A stretch of DNA of 64,000 nucleotides from Thiobacillus sp. SCUT-2 (GTDB lineage Bacteria > Pseudomonadota > Gammaproteobacteria > Burkholderiales > Thiobacillaceae): the NCBI RefSeq assembly GCF_035621355.1, contig NZ_CP141769.1, forward strand, positions 248,001-312,000. The letters are read 5' to 3'. Made by a program: the position numbers and the translations under genes. A model generated the notes under the pieces. That model searched no databases and was not told where the DNA came from. It was given only the letters and a program-made list of their open reading frames with translations. Positions 28,345 through 37,621 of the stretch are shown here, piece after piece (the stretch's first letter is position 1; the number at the start of each line of letters is the position of its first letter).

Positions 28345-28470
28345 GATGTCCCTCCCATAAAAGAAAGCAGTTGGAAAATTGGGGATGGAAGCATTGGGAT
28401 GTCGTGCCTCCAGACAATTTTCGAGCGGCGCGCACCAAAATGCGGGGGCGTGTCGCGTCTGCAAGACATC

Positions 28471-28488
28471 AAGCATCAGCCGTGCCAG
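28471..28488 (-). promoter_or_regulatory. Sigma-54 promoter of the PEP-CTERM gene
   Basis: Minus strand CTGGCACGGCTGATGCTT differs from the consensus YTGGCACG-N4-TTGCW at one base only. GG (28486-28485) and GC (28474-28473) are 10 bases apart. The expected start site is near 28461. The downstream gene encodes an exosortase substrate, and the window encodes the sigma-54 activator PrsR. Confidence 0.8.
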
Positions 28489-28588
28489 AACCGAGGTGCA
28501 TGGGTGTAAATTCAATATTTTCATAAGCTTATGTTGAACGCACGGCGGTTGGGTGCGCCCAATGGGCTTGTCGCCCGTGCGGATGTGT

Positions 28589-28612
28589 AAAAAAGCCCGA
28601 CGCTGATCGGGT
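28589..28612 (-). terminator. Terminator of the symporter gene
   Basis: On the minus strand a short hairpin (ACCCGA...TCGGGC with loop TCAGCG) is followed by six T residues, about 70 bases after the symporter stop at 28683. Confidence 0.7.
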
Positions 28613-28682
28613 GCGGCGGCGAGCGCCGAAGGGCGACGCTGCGCATCGGAGGCTCAGGTCCCGGTGCGGGCTGCAGTAGCGC

Positions 28683-30185
28683 TCAGGAATGATGCGGCGG
28701 ATGCGGCGCGGGAACGTGCTGGGTGTGCGCGGCGGCGTGGTGGTGCAGCGCGTGGTGCGGGCCGACTTCGGGCAGCGGGTGGCGCACCCACTGCGGCAGC
28801 AAGGAGCCGGCGATCATGCCCAGCAGCGACATCAGCAGGCCGGCGAACTGGGCCGGGATGAAGGGATCGTCCGGGCCGGCGATCAGGATCGCGAGCCAGG
28901 TCGAGAGTCCCAGGAAGATGGCGAGCAGCGCGCCCTGGTTGGTCGCGCGCTTCCAGTAGACGCCGAAGGCCAGCGGCACGAAGGCCATGACCAGGGTGAT
29001 CTGGTAGGCGTTCTCGACCATCGTGAAGATGCTGGCCTTGGAGTTGATCGCATACAGGGTGACGAGCACGGTAAAGCTCAGCGTCACGATGCGCATCGCC
29101 TTCAGCAGCGCGCGGTCGGACATTTCGCCCAGCATGGGCTTCAGCAGGTTCTCGGTGAAGGTGACCGACGGGGCGAGCAGGGTGGCCGAGGCGCAGCTCT
29201 TGATCGCGGAGAGCAGCGCGCCGAAGAACATGACCTGCGCGAAGAGCGGCGCGTGGTCGATGACCAGGCGCGGCAGGATCATCTGCGGGTCTTCGCCGAT
29301 CAGCCGCTTCACCATGGCGGGGTCGATCAGGGTCGCGGAATAGGCGAGGAACATCGGCACGAAGGCAAACGCGAAATACAGGCTGCCGCCGAACACCGAG
29401 CCCCACACCGCGATCTTTTCGGTCTTCGCCGACTGGACGCGCTGGAACACGTCCTGCTGGGGGATCGAGCCGAGCATCATGGTGACCCAGGCGGCGACGA
29501 AGCCGATGACCTCCTTGAGATCGAGCGCCGGCCAGAAGTTGAATTTCCCGGTCTGGGCGGCGTGATTGACCACGACGCCGACGCCGCCCACCATGCCGCT
29601 CACTTCGTTGCCGATCCAGAGCATGCCGATCATGATCACGATCATCTGCAGGAAGTCGGTGATGGCGACCGCCCACATGCCGCCGAACAGGGTGTAGATC
29701 AGGATGGTCGAGGAGCCGATCAGCATGCCGTTCAGCTTGCTGATTTCCCCGCCGGACACCACGTTGAACACCAGGCCCAGCGCGGTGATCTGGGCGCCGA
29801 CCCAGCCGAGGTAGGAGATGACGATGGCGACGGTCGTGAGGGCCTCCACGCTGCGGCCGAAGCGCTTCTTGTAGTAGTCGCCGATGGTCAGCAGGTTGAG
29901 CCGGTAGAGCGGCGCGGCGAAGAAGAGGCCGACGAGGATCAGGCACAGGGCCGCGCCGAAGGGATCCGCCACCACGCCATGCAGCCCTTCCTGCAGGAAG
30001 GTCGCCGGGATGCCCAGCACCGTTTCGGAGCCGAACCAGGTCGCGAACACCGTCGCGGTGACCATGTAGAACGGCAGGTGCCGGCCGGCGATCGCGAAGT
30101 CCTTGGTGTTGTGCACGCGGGTGGCCGCCCACAGGCCGATGCCGACCGAAACCACCCAGTACAGGATGACGAACCAGAAGAGCAT
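28683..30185 (-). CDS. Sodium:solute symporter family protein with His-rich tail
   Basis: SSS-family transporter of 500 residues with about 13 transmembrane helices. Motifs typical of the family include FAIAGRHLPFYMVTATVFAT near the N-terminus and the GGMWAVAITDFLQM segment in the middle. It should couple Na+ entry to uptake of an unidentified small solute. The last ~26 residues after LPEVGPHHALHHHAAAH are unusually rich in His (ten of the last 26) and hydrophilic, a possible metal- or pH-responsive cytoplasmic tail. It starts 13 bases after ubiB on the same strand and may be cotranscribed with the ubiquinone genes. The substrate cannot be read from the sequence. Confidence 0.88.
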   Translation of the reverse strand: MLFWFVILYWVVSVGIGLWAATRVHNTKDFAIAGRHLPFYMVTATVFATWFGSETVLGIPATFLQEGLHGVVADPFGAALCLILVGLFFAAPLYRLNLLTIGDYYKKRFGRSVEALTTVAIVISYLGWVGAQITALGLVFNVVSGGEISKLNGMLIGSSTILIYTLFGGMWAVAITDFLQMIVIMIGMLWIGNEVSGMVGGVGVVVNHAAQTGKFNFWPALDLKEVIGFVAAWVTMMLGSIPQQDVFQRVQSAKTEKIAVWGSVFGGSLYFAFAFVPMFLAYSATLIDPAMVKRLIGEDPQMILPRLVIDHAPLFAQVMFFGALLSAIKSCASATLLAPSVTFTENLLKPMLGEMSDRALLKAMRIVTLSFTVLVTLYAINSKASIFTMVENAYQITLVMAFVPLAFGVYWKRATNQGALLAIFLGLSTWLAILIAGPDDPFIPAQFAGLLMSLLGMIAGSLLPQWVRHPLPEVGPHHALHHHAAAHTQHVPAPHPPHHS

Positions 30186-30198
30186 GGACGCGTCCTTC

Positions 30199-31731
30199 TC
30201 AATGCGCCGTCCGGCCGAGCCAGACGAGTACGACGGCCAGTGCGGCGAGCACGCCGGTCAGTGCCGCGAGCCAGCGGTTGCGCGCCTGCTGCTGCCGCAG
30301 CATCAGGGCGAGGCCGGCCTCGAGCTGGGCGAGGCGGTTCTCGTTCAGCGCGTGGTGCGCCAGCCGCGGCAGCTGCGGCAGCAGCGCGGCCCACTTCGGC
30401 GCCTCGGCCTGCAGGTTCTTCACCAGCGCGCGCCAGCCGACCTGCTCGTTCATCCAGCGCTCGAGGAAGGGCTTGGCCGTCTTCCACAGGTCGAGATCGG
30501 GATCCAGTTGCCGGCCGAGGCCTTCGATGTTGAGCAGGGTCTTCTGCAACAAGACCAGCTGCGGCTGGATCTCGACATTGAAGCGGCGCGAGGCCTGGAA
30601 CAGCTGCAGCAGCACGCGGCCGAACGAGATTTCCTTCAGCGGGCGGTCGAACACCGGCTCGCACACCGCGCGCACCGCCGCCTCGAGCTCGTCGACGCGG
30701 GTGTCCGCCGGCACCCAGCCGGACTCCAGGTGCGCCAGCGCCACGCCCTTGTAGTCGCGTCGGAAGAAGGCGAGGAAGTTGCGCGCGAGGTATTGCTTGT
30801 CGACCTCGGTCAGCGTCCCCATGATGCCGAAGTCGAGCGCGATGTACTGCTCGGATCCGGGGCGCACCAGGATGTTGCCGGGGTGCATGTCGGCGTGGAA
30901 GAAGCCGTCGCGGAACACCTGGGTGAAGAAGATCTCGACGCCGGTGGCGGCGAGCTTCGGGATGTCGGTGCCGGATTCCCTGAGCCTGTCGGTCTGGCTG
31001 ACCGGGATGCCGTCCATGCGGTCCATGACCATGACGTTCTTGCCGCAGTAGTCCCAGTACACCTCGGGGACCTGCAGCAGCGGCGAATCCTTGAAGTTGC
31101 GCCGGAGCTGCGAGCAGTTGGCTGCCTCGCGCATGAGGTCGAGCTCGTCTTCCAGGTGCTTCTCGAACTCGGCGACGACCTCGCGCGGCCGCAGGCGCTT
31201 GCCGTCGGCAAACAGTTTCTCCAGCAGGCCGGCCGCCGCGTACAGCAGAGAGACGTCGTGCGCGATCACCGGCGCGATGCCGGGGCGCAGCACCTTGACC
31301 GCGACGGCGGTGCCGTCGTGCAGGCGGGCGAAATGGACCTGCGCCACCGAGGCCGACGCCACCGGCGCGCGGTCGAATGCCGCGAAGACCTCGGCGAGGG
31401 GCTTCCTGTAGGCGGCCTCCAGCGTGGCGATGGCTTCGGCGGACGGGAACGGCGGCACGCGGTCCTGCAGCAGCGCGAGTTCGTCGGCAATGTCGAGCGG
31501 CACCAGGTCGCGGCGGGTCGAAAGCATCTGACCGAACTTGACGAAAATCGGCCCGAGGGCTTCCAGCGCGCGGCGCAGGCGCACGCCTCGCGGCTCGGAC
31601 AGCGGGCGCCAGAACAGGGTGATGCGGACCAGCCAGCGCAGCGGCTTCACCCGCTCGTGGCCGAGGAAGAACTCCTCCAGCCCGAAGCGCAGGCCGATCG
31701 CGAGGATGCGGACGAGACGCAGGAGCCTCAT
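30199..31731 (-). CDS. ubiB: Ubiquinone biosynthesis protein UbiB (ABC1/ADCK-like kinase fold)
   Basis: Encodes 510 residues. The protein kinase-like domain has the family's KxGQ motif ([19 protein letters not shown]), the Ala-rich loop SASVAQVH, the ExD motif ([11 protein letters not shown]), the catalytic stretch [10 protein letters not shown] and the metal-binding LDFGIMG. Two hydrophobic helices end the protein. It supports ubiquinone biosynthesis at the inner membrane, probably by ATPase-driven extraction of precursors. The ATG at 31731 overlaps the ubiJ stop by 4 bases, so ubiE-ubiJ-ubiB form one operon in the conserved order. Confidence 0.96.
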   Translation of the reverse strand: MRLLRLVRILAIGLRFGLEEFFLGHERVKPLRWLVRITLFWRPLSEPRGVRLRRALEALGPIFVKFGQMLSTRRDLVPLDIADELALLQDRVPPFPSAEAIATLEAAYRKPLAEVFAAFDRAPVASASVAQVHFARLHDGTAVAVKVLRPGIAPVIAHDVSLLYAAAGLLEKLFADGKRLRPREVVAEFEKHLEDELDLMREAANCSQLRRNFKDSPLLQVPEVYWDYCGKNVMVMDRMDGIPVSQTDRLRESGTDIPKLAATGVEIFFTQVFRDGFFHADMHPGNILVRPGSEQYIALDFGIMGTLTEVDKQYLARNFLAFFRRDYKGVALAHLESGWVPADTRVDELEAAVRAVCEPVFDRPLKEISFGRVLLQLFQASRRFNVEIQPQLVLLQKTLLNIEGLGRQLDPDLDLWKTAKPFLERWMNEQVGWRALVKNLQAEAPKWAALLPQLPRLAHHALNENRLAQLEAGLALMLRQQQARNRWLAALTGVLAALAVVLVWLGRTAH

Positions 31732-32306
31732 GCGGCGCCGGCTTCCAGCCGCTGCAGACGGGCTTCCAGCCGTGCAAGGTCGTCGGCGAGCGTGTCGACG
31801 GCGTGGCCGAAGCGTGCGACGTCGACCGGCCGCGCCATCAGTTCGGCTTCCTCGACGACGTATTCGCTCGCATTGCGGCCGACCGCCGAGATCGCCCGGG
31901 CCACGCCGGCGAGCACGTCCTGTCCGAGCCGGTGCAGGCGATGGGCGGCAACGTCGCCGACGAGCGGCGCAAGGTCGGCCTCGGCGTCCCACTCGAGCTG
32001 CCTGAAGACCCGGTCGAGCGTCGCGAGCAGCGCCGGGTCGCCGCTGTAGTCGGCCAGGCGCAGCGTCTCGCGGCCGAAGAACGGCAGCCGGGCGACGAGC
32101 GCAGGCGTGGGCCGGATGAGCGCGTCGGGCGCGTCGATCACGGCTTCCGACAGGCAGCCGTCGGTGGCGATGCGGAAGTCGAGTTGTTTCAGCGCGAGAT
32201 CGAAACGCACGCTCATGCCGGCATGGCGGACCAGCGCCTCGGCCGCGCCGGGTGTCTGCCGCAGCAGGTGATTGAGGCTGCGTTCGAGGAGGCCTTCAGC
32301 GATCAA
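31728..32306 (-). CDS. ubiJ: Ubiquinone biosynthesis accessory factor UbiJ (SCP2 domain)
   Basis: Encodes 192 residues: an N-terminal SCP2-like lipid-binding fold (about 1-115) and a C-terminal coiled coil ([20 protein letters not shown]). This is the UbiJ layout. In Escherichia coli it organises the soluble Ubi complex with UbiK. The frame opens with TTG at 32306 overlapping the ubiE stop; no ATG fits before the conserved LNHLLRQ helix, so a TTG start with translational coupling is likely. Confidence 0.9.
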   Translation of the reverse strand: MIAEGLLERSLNHLLRQTPGAAEALVRHAGMSVRFDLALKQLDFRIATDGCLSEAVIDAPDALIRPTPALVARLPFFGRETLRLADYSGDPALLATLDRVFRQLEWDAEADLAPLVGDVAAHRLHRLGQDVLAGVARAISAVGRNASEYVVEEAELMARPVDVARFGHAVDTLADDLARLEARLQRLEAGAA

Positions 32307-33037
32307 ACCTTGAAGCCCTTGTGCAGCGCGACGACGCCCGCAGTGAGGTTGTGGTAGCTGACCTTGGCGAAGCCGGCCGCCTCCATCATCGCCTTCAGCT
32401 CTTCCTGGCCCGGGTGCATGCGGATCGACTCGGCCAGGTACTGGTAGCTGCCGGCGTCATTGGCGACCAGCCTGCCCATGAGCGGAAGCAGTCTGAACGA
32501 ATAGAGGTCGTAGGCCGGTTCCAGCGGCTTCCAGACCTTGGAGAATTCGAGCACCAGCAGCCGTCCGCCGGGTTTCAGGACGCGGTTCATCTCGGCCAGC
32601 GCCTGGTCCTTGTGCGTCATGTTGCGCAGCCCGAACGCGACCGACACGCAATCGAAATGATCGTCGGGGAAGGGTAGGCGCTCGCCGTCGCATTGTACGG
32701 CGGGCGGCGTCCTGCCTTCGTTGAGCATGCGGTCGCGGCCTTCGCGCAGCATCGAGAAGTTGATGTCGGTCAGCAGCACGGTGCCGGTTTCGCCGACCTC
32801 CTTCAGGAACAGCCGCGTCAGGTCGGCTGTGCCGCCGGCGACGTCGAGCACCTTCATGCCGGGCCGCAGGCCCGCCTGCGCCACCGCGAAGCGCTTCCAC
32901 AGCCGGTGCAGGCCCGCCGACATCAGGTCGTTCATGATGTCGTACTTGGCGGCGACGGAATGGAAGACCTCGGCGACCTTGGCGGCCTTCTCGGATTCGG
33001 CGACCTGCTGGTAGCCGAAATGGGTGGTTTTATCCAT
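32303..33037 (-). CDS. ubiE: Demethylmenaquinone/2-polyprenyl-6-methoxybenzoquinol methyltransferase
   Basis: SAM-dependent C-methyltransferase of 244 residues in ubiquinone (and menaquinone) synthesis. It contains the UbiE signatures [17 protein letters not shown], the SAM loop [24 protein letters not shown] and [16 protein letters not shown]. The start at 33037 ([10 protein letters not shown]) was preferred over an upstream frame extension because homologues begin there. It is the first gene of ubiE-ubiJ-ubiB and is divergent from phoB across a 139-base spacer containing a Pho box. Confidence 0.97.
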   Translation of the reverse strand: MDKTTHFGYQQVAESEKAAKVAEVFHSVAAKYDIMNDLMSAGLHRLWKRFAVAQAGLRPGMKVLDVAGGTADLTRLFLKEVGETGTVLLTDINFSMLREGRDRMLNEGRTPPAVQCDGERLPFPDDHFDCVSVAFGLRNMTHKDQALAEMNRVLKPGGRLLVLEFSKVWKPLEPAYDLYSFRLLPLMGRLVANDAGSYQYLAESIRMHPGQEELKAMMEAAGFAKVSYHNLTAGVVALHKGFKV

Positions 33038-33112
33038 GGCAGACGGGGGATTGGACTCAACCCGGAATTCTACCAGCGCGCGGCCTGCCAAGGACCCGGC
33101 GCCGCGCCGGCG

Positions 33113-33141
33113 CTGTCATAAATCAGTCATACTGTCGTCAT
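33113..33141 (+). promoter_or_regulatory. Pho box upstream of phoB
   Basis: Three 7-base direct repeats with 4-base spacers: CTGTCAT (33113), CAGTCAT (33124) and TCGTCAT (33135). The first two nearly match the 18-base Pho box consensus CTGTCATAWAWCTGTCAY (one mismatch). It ends 35 bases before the phoB ATG, implying phosphate-starvation autoregulation. Confidence 0.85.
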
Positions 33142-33176
33142 AGCATGGCCACCGTTGCAATTAAGTGGAGTCATCA

Positions 33177-33869
33177 ATGGCTGCCAACATTCTGCTGGTC
33201 GAGGACGAGCCCGGTATCCAGGAGCTGCTGAAGTTCAACCTGACCCAGGCCGGGCACCAGGTCACCGCCGCCGGCGATGCCGAGCACGCGCTGAAATTCC
33301 TGAAAAGCACGCTGCCCGACGTCATCCTGCTCGACTGGATGCTGCCCGGCATGTCGGGCATCGACCTTTGCCGCCGGCTGCGCCAGGACGAGCGCTACCA
33401 GCCGATCCCGATCATCATGCTGACGGCGCGCGGCGAAGAGCGCGACAAGGTGGCCGGGCTCGACACCGGCGCCGACGACTACATCACCAAGCCGTTCTCG
33501 CCGCGCGAACTCGTGTCGCGCATCAAGGCGGTGCTGCGCCGTCGCGCGCCGCAGATGACCGACGAGCCGGTCGAGGTCGGCGGCCTGCGGCTGGATCCGG
33601 CGAGCCACCGGGTGCAGGGCCGCGGCCAGGCGCTGGAGCTGGGGCCGACCGAATTCCGCCTGCTGCACTTCTTCATGACCCATCCCGAGCGGGTCTATTC
33701 GCGCACCCAGCTGCTCGACCAGGTGTGGGGCGACGATGTCTTCGTCGAGGAGCGCACGGTCGACGTGCACATCCGCCGCCTGCGGCTTGCGCTGGAGCCG
33801 TCCGGCCACTCCGACCTGATCCAGACCGTGCGCGGGGCGGGCTACCGCTTTTCGGCCGAAATGGGATAA
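33177..33869 (+). CDS. phoB: Phosphate regulon response regulator PhoB
   Basis: OmpR-type regulator of 230 residues. The receiver has Asp53 (LLDWMLPG) and Lys105 ([10 protein letters not shown]). The winged-helix domain (about 130-230) ends with the recognition helix [12 protein letters not shown] and wing VRGAGYRF. It activates phosphate-starvation genes by binding Pho boxes, one of which lies in its own promoter. A GTG four codons upstream is in frame, but AGTGGAGT then serves better as the Shine-Dalgarno for the ATG at 33177. phoR follows after 31 bases. Confidence 0.96.
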   Translation: MAANILLVEDEPGIQELLKFNLTQAGHQVTAAGDAEHALKFLKSTLPDVILLDWMLPGMSGIDLCRRLRQDERYQPIPIIMLTARGEERDKVAGLDTGADDYITKPFSPRELVSRIKAVLRRRAPQMTDEPVEVGGLRLDPASHRVQGRGQALELGPTEFRLLHFFMTHPERVYSRTQLLDQVWGDDVFVEERTVDVHIRRLRLALEPSGHSDLIQTVRGAGYRFSAEMG

Positions 33870-33900
33870 TCCGCCCACCTCGGGTTCTTGGGTGGCGGGC

Positions 33901-35247
33901 ATGGGCTTCTGGTGGCGACCGTTCAGCGTATTGGCCAGCGTGCTGCTGGTGGCGCTGATCCTGTGGGCGGCGTCGGGCTGGATCGCCGCGCTGGGGTTTC
34001 TTGCCGGCATCCAGGCCTTCGTCATGCTGCGCCGCCTGTGGCAGGAATTCCGCCTCGCCCGCTGGCTGGAAAATCCCGACGAAGTCGACCCGCCCGACGC
34101 CACCGGCACCTGGGGCGACATCTTCTACCGGCTGCAGAAGCTGCAGCGCCGGCAGCGCGCCAGCCGCAGCGAACTCAGCACCGCGCTGGAACAGTTCGAG
34201 CACGCCGCGCAGGCGGTGCCCGACGGCATGGTCATCCTGAACGGCAACGAGCAGATCGAGTGGTGCAACCCGGCCTCGCGAAAATACATGGGGCTCGACT
34301 GCGAGCGCGACCGCGGCCAGTTCATCCGCTACCTGATGCGCCAGGCGCATTTCCTCGAGTTTCTCGACGCGGCGGACTTTTCGCGGCGGCTGGTCTGCAA
34401 GTCGCCGGTCAACCGCGAGGTCGTGCTGTCGGTCCAGCTGGTGCCGTTCGGCGTCGGCAAGAAGCTGCTGATCGCGCGCGACATCACCGATCTCGAGCGC
34501 GTCGATGCGATGCGGCGCGACTTCATCGCCAACGTTTCGCATGAGCTGCGCACGCCGCTGACGGTCGTCGGCGGCTTCGTCGAGACGCTGGCGGACGCGC
34601 CCGACCTGCCCGCGGCCGAGAGCCGCCGCTACTTCGACCTGATGCTCGACCATACCCGGCGCATGCAGCGCCTGCTCGACGACCTGCTCACGCTGTCGCG
34701 GCTGGAGAGCGCCGATCACGGGCTGCAGGACGAGTCGGTGAACGTTCCCGAGCTGGCGCAGGCGCTGAAGGCCGAGGGCGAGTCGCTCAGCCGCGGGCGC
34801 CATCGCGTCCACCTGCAGCTTGCAAGTTCCGCGTGGCTGAAAGGCAGCCTGCAGGAGATCCGCAGCGCGCTCGGCAACCTCGTCTCGAATGCGGTCCGTT
34901 ATACGCCGGACGGCGGGGAGATCACGCTCGCCTGGAACGAACGCGACGGCGAGGGCGTGTTTTCCGTGACCGACACCGGCGAGGGCATCGCCGCCGAGCA
35001 CATCCCCCGCCTGACCGAGCGTTTCTACCGGGTGGACCGCAGCCGTTCCCGCGAAACCGGCGGGACGGGGCTCGGCCTGGCCATCGTCAAGCACGTGCTG
35101 ACCCGGCATGGGGGCCGTCTCGACATCCAGTCGACACCCGGCAGGGGCAGCACCTTTTCCGCCATCTTCCCGACGCAGCGCGTCCAGCGCGCACCGGACG
35201 AGGGAACCGTCATTCCGTTTCCGGAACGGGGCCAAGCCGCCGGCTGA
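33901..35247 (+). CDS. phoR: Phosphate regulon sensor histidine kinase PhoR
   Basis: Encodes 448 residues: two closely spaced N-terminal hydrophobic helices (about 8-45), a cytoplasmic linker, a PAS domain (about 100-200) and HisKA with His214 (NVSHELRTPLT). The HATPase has N, G1, F and G2 boxes (SNAVRYTPDGG, DTGEGI, FYRVD, GTGLGLAI). It has no large periplasmic domain, as usual for PhoR, which reads phosphate status through PstSCAB/PhoU. The ATG at 33901 is chosen; a GTG at 33892 is in frame. Its 3' end overlaps the convergent HIT gene by 38 bases. Confidence 0.95.
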   Translation: MGFWWRPFSVLASVLLVALILWAASGWIAALGFLAGIQAFVMLRRLWQEFRLARWLENPDEVDPPDATGTWGDIFYRLQKLQRRQRASRSELSTALEQFEHAAQAVPDGMVILNGNEQIEWCNPASRKYMGLDCERDRGQFIRYLMRQAHFLEFLDAADFSRRLVCKSPVNREVVLSVQLVPFGVGKKLLIARDITDLERVDAMRRDFIANVSHELRTPLTVVGGFVETLADAPDLPAAESRRYFDLMLDHTRRMQRLLDDLLTLSRLESADHGLQDESVNVPELAQALKAEGESLSRGRHRVHLQLASSAWLKGSLQEIRSALGNLVSNAVRYTPDGGEITLAWNERDGEGVFSVTDTGEGIAAEHIPRLTERFYRVDRSRSRETGGTGLGLAIVKHVLTRHGGRLDIQSTPGRGSTFSAIFPTQRVQRAPDEGTVIPFPERGQAAG

Positions 35248-35644
35248 GTACGGCGGCCAGTCGCGCGTCGACATCGGCCGGCGCCGCATGCGGCGTGTCG
35301 CGCCTGCGCGTCCCCCACACCGGGTTGGGAAAATGCGGGTCGTCGGCATAGCGCGGGATCACGTGCCAGTGAAGATGCGGCACCACGTTGCCGAGCGAGG
35401 CCAGGTTGATCTTGTCCGGCGCCAGCACGTCCCGCAGCGCGGATTCCGCCGCGAGCACCACGCCCATCAGCCGCTGCCGGTCGGCGGGCGCCAGGTCGGT
35501 CATCTCCTTCACGTGCCGGTTCAGGATGACGCGCAGGAAACCCGGGTAATCCGGCTCGTCGGCATGGACCACGCGGCACAGGTCGTCGCGCCACAGCAGG
35601 ATGCCGCCTTCGCTTGCACAGAATACGCAGTTCGCTGGAGTCAT
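35210..35644 (-). CDS. HIT family nucleotide hydrolase/transferase
   Basis: Encodes 144 residues with the histidine triad NVVPHLHWHVIPRY. An N-terminal CVFC pair could bind zinc, as in Fhit/HINT relatives. The family hydrolyses nucleoside phosphoramidates or dinucleoside polyphosphates. The ATG at 35644 overlaps the preceding Gcr gene stop by 4 bases, and the C-terminal 38 bases run antisense to the end of phoR. Confidence 0.88.
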   Translation of the reverse strand: MTPANCVFCASEGGILLWRDDLCRVVHADEPDYPGFLRVILNRHVKEMTDLAPADRQRLMGVVLAAESALRDVLAPDKINLASLGNVVPHLHWHVIPRYADDPHFPNPVWGTRRRDTPHAAPADVDARLAAVLSRRLGPVPETE

Positions 35645-37614
35645 GGCTTCTCTCCCGGAGGGGACGGAGGGGTGCGCCAGCGGAACGGTGCAACCAGGAT
35701 CGCGGCGAGTCCGCGCAGCAGCAGGTGGCCGGAATCGCGCCGCGAGGTTCGGGTGGCGCGCAGTGCGAGGTAGAAGGCGAGCGAGAAGCTCACCGTGAGG
35801 TTGACGAGGCCGATCAGCACGACGCCCGCGACGGCGAGCGCCGCGGCCGCGGGGGCGAGCTGCCCGTCGAGCGCCTGCCAGGCGTAGCCGAGGTTGGCGG
35901 CGGAAAACGCGATGTGGCGGATGTCGAGCGGCAACCCCGCCAGCTGGCCGAATGCGCTGGTGAGACCGAGATAAAAGCCGAAGAAGAGGTTGCCGGCGAT
36001 GCCGCCCCAGCGCGGACGCAGGAATTCGACGATCGCGTTCCAGCGAGCCGTGCCGACGAGGCGCTGCGGCCAGACCAGGCGCTGCAGGCGCTCGGGGATG
36101 GTGCGGTAGACGCACTGGTTGTCGTAATAGCCGCTGACGATCCCGGCGAGGAAGAGGCCGACGCCAGCCACGGCCGCATAGAACAGCGCGCCGCTTCCGA
36201 GCGGATCGAGCTCGGCGAGCAGGTGCAGCGCCTTGTCGGTGCCGACTGCCGCCCGTCCGGTCGCGGCGAACGTCAGCGCGAGCAGCACGGCGGTGGCGAA
36301 GGCCAGCAGCATGTTGCCGAGGATCGCCGCGGCCTGCGAACGCCAGACCTTGGCGGCGAATTCGTCGAGCAGCCGCTGCTGCGCGGTCTGGCTGCGCACC
36401 TCGGCCAGCGTGCGCGCGAACAGGCTTGCGGTCATCGCCGGCTGCTTGGTGGCGATGGTCAGATGCAGCAGGTAGATCAGCACGAAGCCGAAGGCGTAGT
36501 TCAGGCTGACCAGCAGCGCTTCCTGCAGCGGGGCGAGATGGAGCGCGGTGATGCGGGTCTTCAGCAGCGCCATGCCGGCGACGAGGCCCCCGCCGCCGGC
36601 CGCTGCCCAGAACATCTTCTTCAGCGCGGCCCAGCCGTCGGCGACGTAGTGCTCGCCGGTCTGGCTGGCGAACTGGGTGATCTGCCGGGCCAGCCGGCCG
36701 CCGGCATCGCGCAGCAGGGCGGCGACGCCGTGGCGCTCGCCGCTCGCCTCGACCAGCTCGACGAAGAGGTGTGCCAGCACTGCATCGGGGGAGTCGGTCG
36801 CGGGGTCGGCGAGCGCAAGCAGGGTCCGCAGGCGGGCCATCTGCTGGGTGAGGCGCGTCGACTGCAGGGTCAGTTCGATGCTGGTTCCGAGCTCGGCGCT
36901 GCGACGACGCACGCGGTCGAGCGCCCCGGCACACTGGTCGAGCAGCACGTCGATCTGGCGCGTGTCCGCGGTCTTGCTGCGCAGCCAGGCGTCGACCTCG
37001 TGATGCAGGGCGAGGAAGGGCGAGTCGTATTCCTCCAGTGCCGGGTCGATGCGCAGCAGTTCGGCATCGAGTCCGCCGGCGGCAATGCGGTGCGCCAGCG
37101 AGTTGATGGCATTCGCGAGGACGCCGGGCTCGCCGTGCCGGAACAGCTGCCGCAGCTGCAGCAGGTCGCACAGGCGGATCCAGACGTCCGGCTCGACACG
37201 GACGACCCAGGCCCGATCGCGCGGGGTGATCAGGGCATCGAGCCAGTCGTGCAGCCGGCTGGGGTCGAGTTCGGGGGGCAGCAGCTTGAATGCGAGGCGG
37301 CGCCGAAGCTCGGCGCCGAAGGCGCGGTGGGGCAACAGGCCCGTTTCGGTGAGCAGGCGGGTGGCCTGCTTGTCGGCAAACAGCGCGACCAGATGGTCGC
37401 GCAGGGCGGCGATGCAGAGCGGCTTCTGCTGCAGCACGGCGATCAGGGTGTCGAGGTTGGCGCCCGCCGCGGCAAGCGGCTGGTTGGCGTGCGGGCGCAG
37501 GTGGAACCACAGGCGCGCGAGCAGCGCGACATCCGCCGGCTGCGCTTCCGCCATGCGGTCCAGTGTCTGCCCGATGAAGCTGGCGCTGTGGTCCTCCAGC
37601 GCGGGGGCGCTCAT
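35641..37614 (-). CDS. Gcr-family integral membrane protein (annotated elsewhere as site-specific recombinase)
   Basis: Encodes 657 residues: an N-terminal ~330-residue helical soluble region with TPR-like spacing and six or seven transmembrane helices in the second half. It matches the family called site-specific recombinase Gcr, a name taken from early Neisseria work. I see no catalytic Ser or Tyr recombinase motif (no R-H-R-Y set), and the multi-span topology argues against a DNA recombinase. It sits in an operon-like row with HIT (4-base overlap) and the FAD/Fe-S oxidoreductase (7 bases). The function should be regarded as unknown. Confidence 0.8.
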   Translation of the reverse strand: MSAPALEDHSASFIGQTLDRMAEAQPADVALLARLWFHLRPHANQPLAAAGANLDTLIAVLQQKPLCIAALRDHLVALFADKQATRLLTETGLLPHRAFGAELRRRLAFKLLPPELDPSRLHDWLDALITPRDRAWVVRVEPDVWIRLCDLLQLRQLFRHGEPGVLANAINSLAHRIAAGGLDAELLRIDPALEEYDSPFLALHHEVDAWLRSKTADTRQIDVLLDQCAGALDRVRRRSAELGTSIELTLQSTRLTQQMARLRTLLALADPATDSPDAVLAHLFVELVEASGERHGVAALLRDAGGRLARQITQFASQTGEHYVADGWAALKKMFWAAAGGGGLVAGMALLKTRITALHLAPLQEALLVSLNYAFGFVLIYLLHLTIATKQPAMTASLFARTLAEVRSQTAQQRLLDEFAAKVWRSQAAAILGNMLLAFATAVLLALTFAATGRAAVGTDKALHLLAELDPLGSGALFYAAVAGVGLFLAGIVSGYYDNQCVYRTIPERLQRLVWPQRLVGTARWNAIVEFLRPRWGGIAGNLFFGFYLGLTSAFGQLAGLPLDIRHIAFSAANLGYAWQALDGQLAPAAAALAVAGVVLIGLVNLTVSFSLAFYLALRATRTSRRDSGHLLLRGLAAILVAPFRWRTPPSPPGEKP

Positions 37615-37621
37615 CGCGGGC

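Larger units (their letters stand above)
28345..28682. other. Intergenic region upstream of the PEP-CTERM gene
   Basis: This is a 338-base non-coding stretch between the PEP-CTERM gene and the symporter gene, both on the minus strand. It contains the sigma-54 promoter at 28471-28488, a 117-base leader toward the PEP-CTERM start, an A/T-rich block at 28505-28535 where an activator could bind upstream of the promoter, and the symporter terminator at 28589-28612. Bases 28613-28682 show nothing recognisable. Confidence 0.6.

Noticed and set aside
35641..37614. Treating the Gcr-family gene as evidence of an integrated mobile element
   Set aside because: No recombinase catalytic residues, no flanking repeats, and normal composition and operon context.
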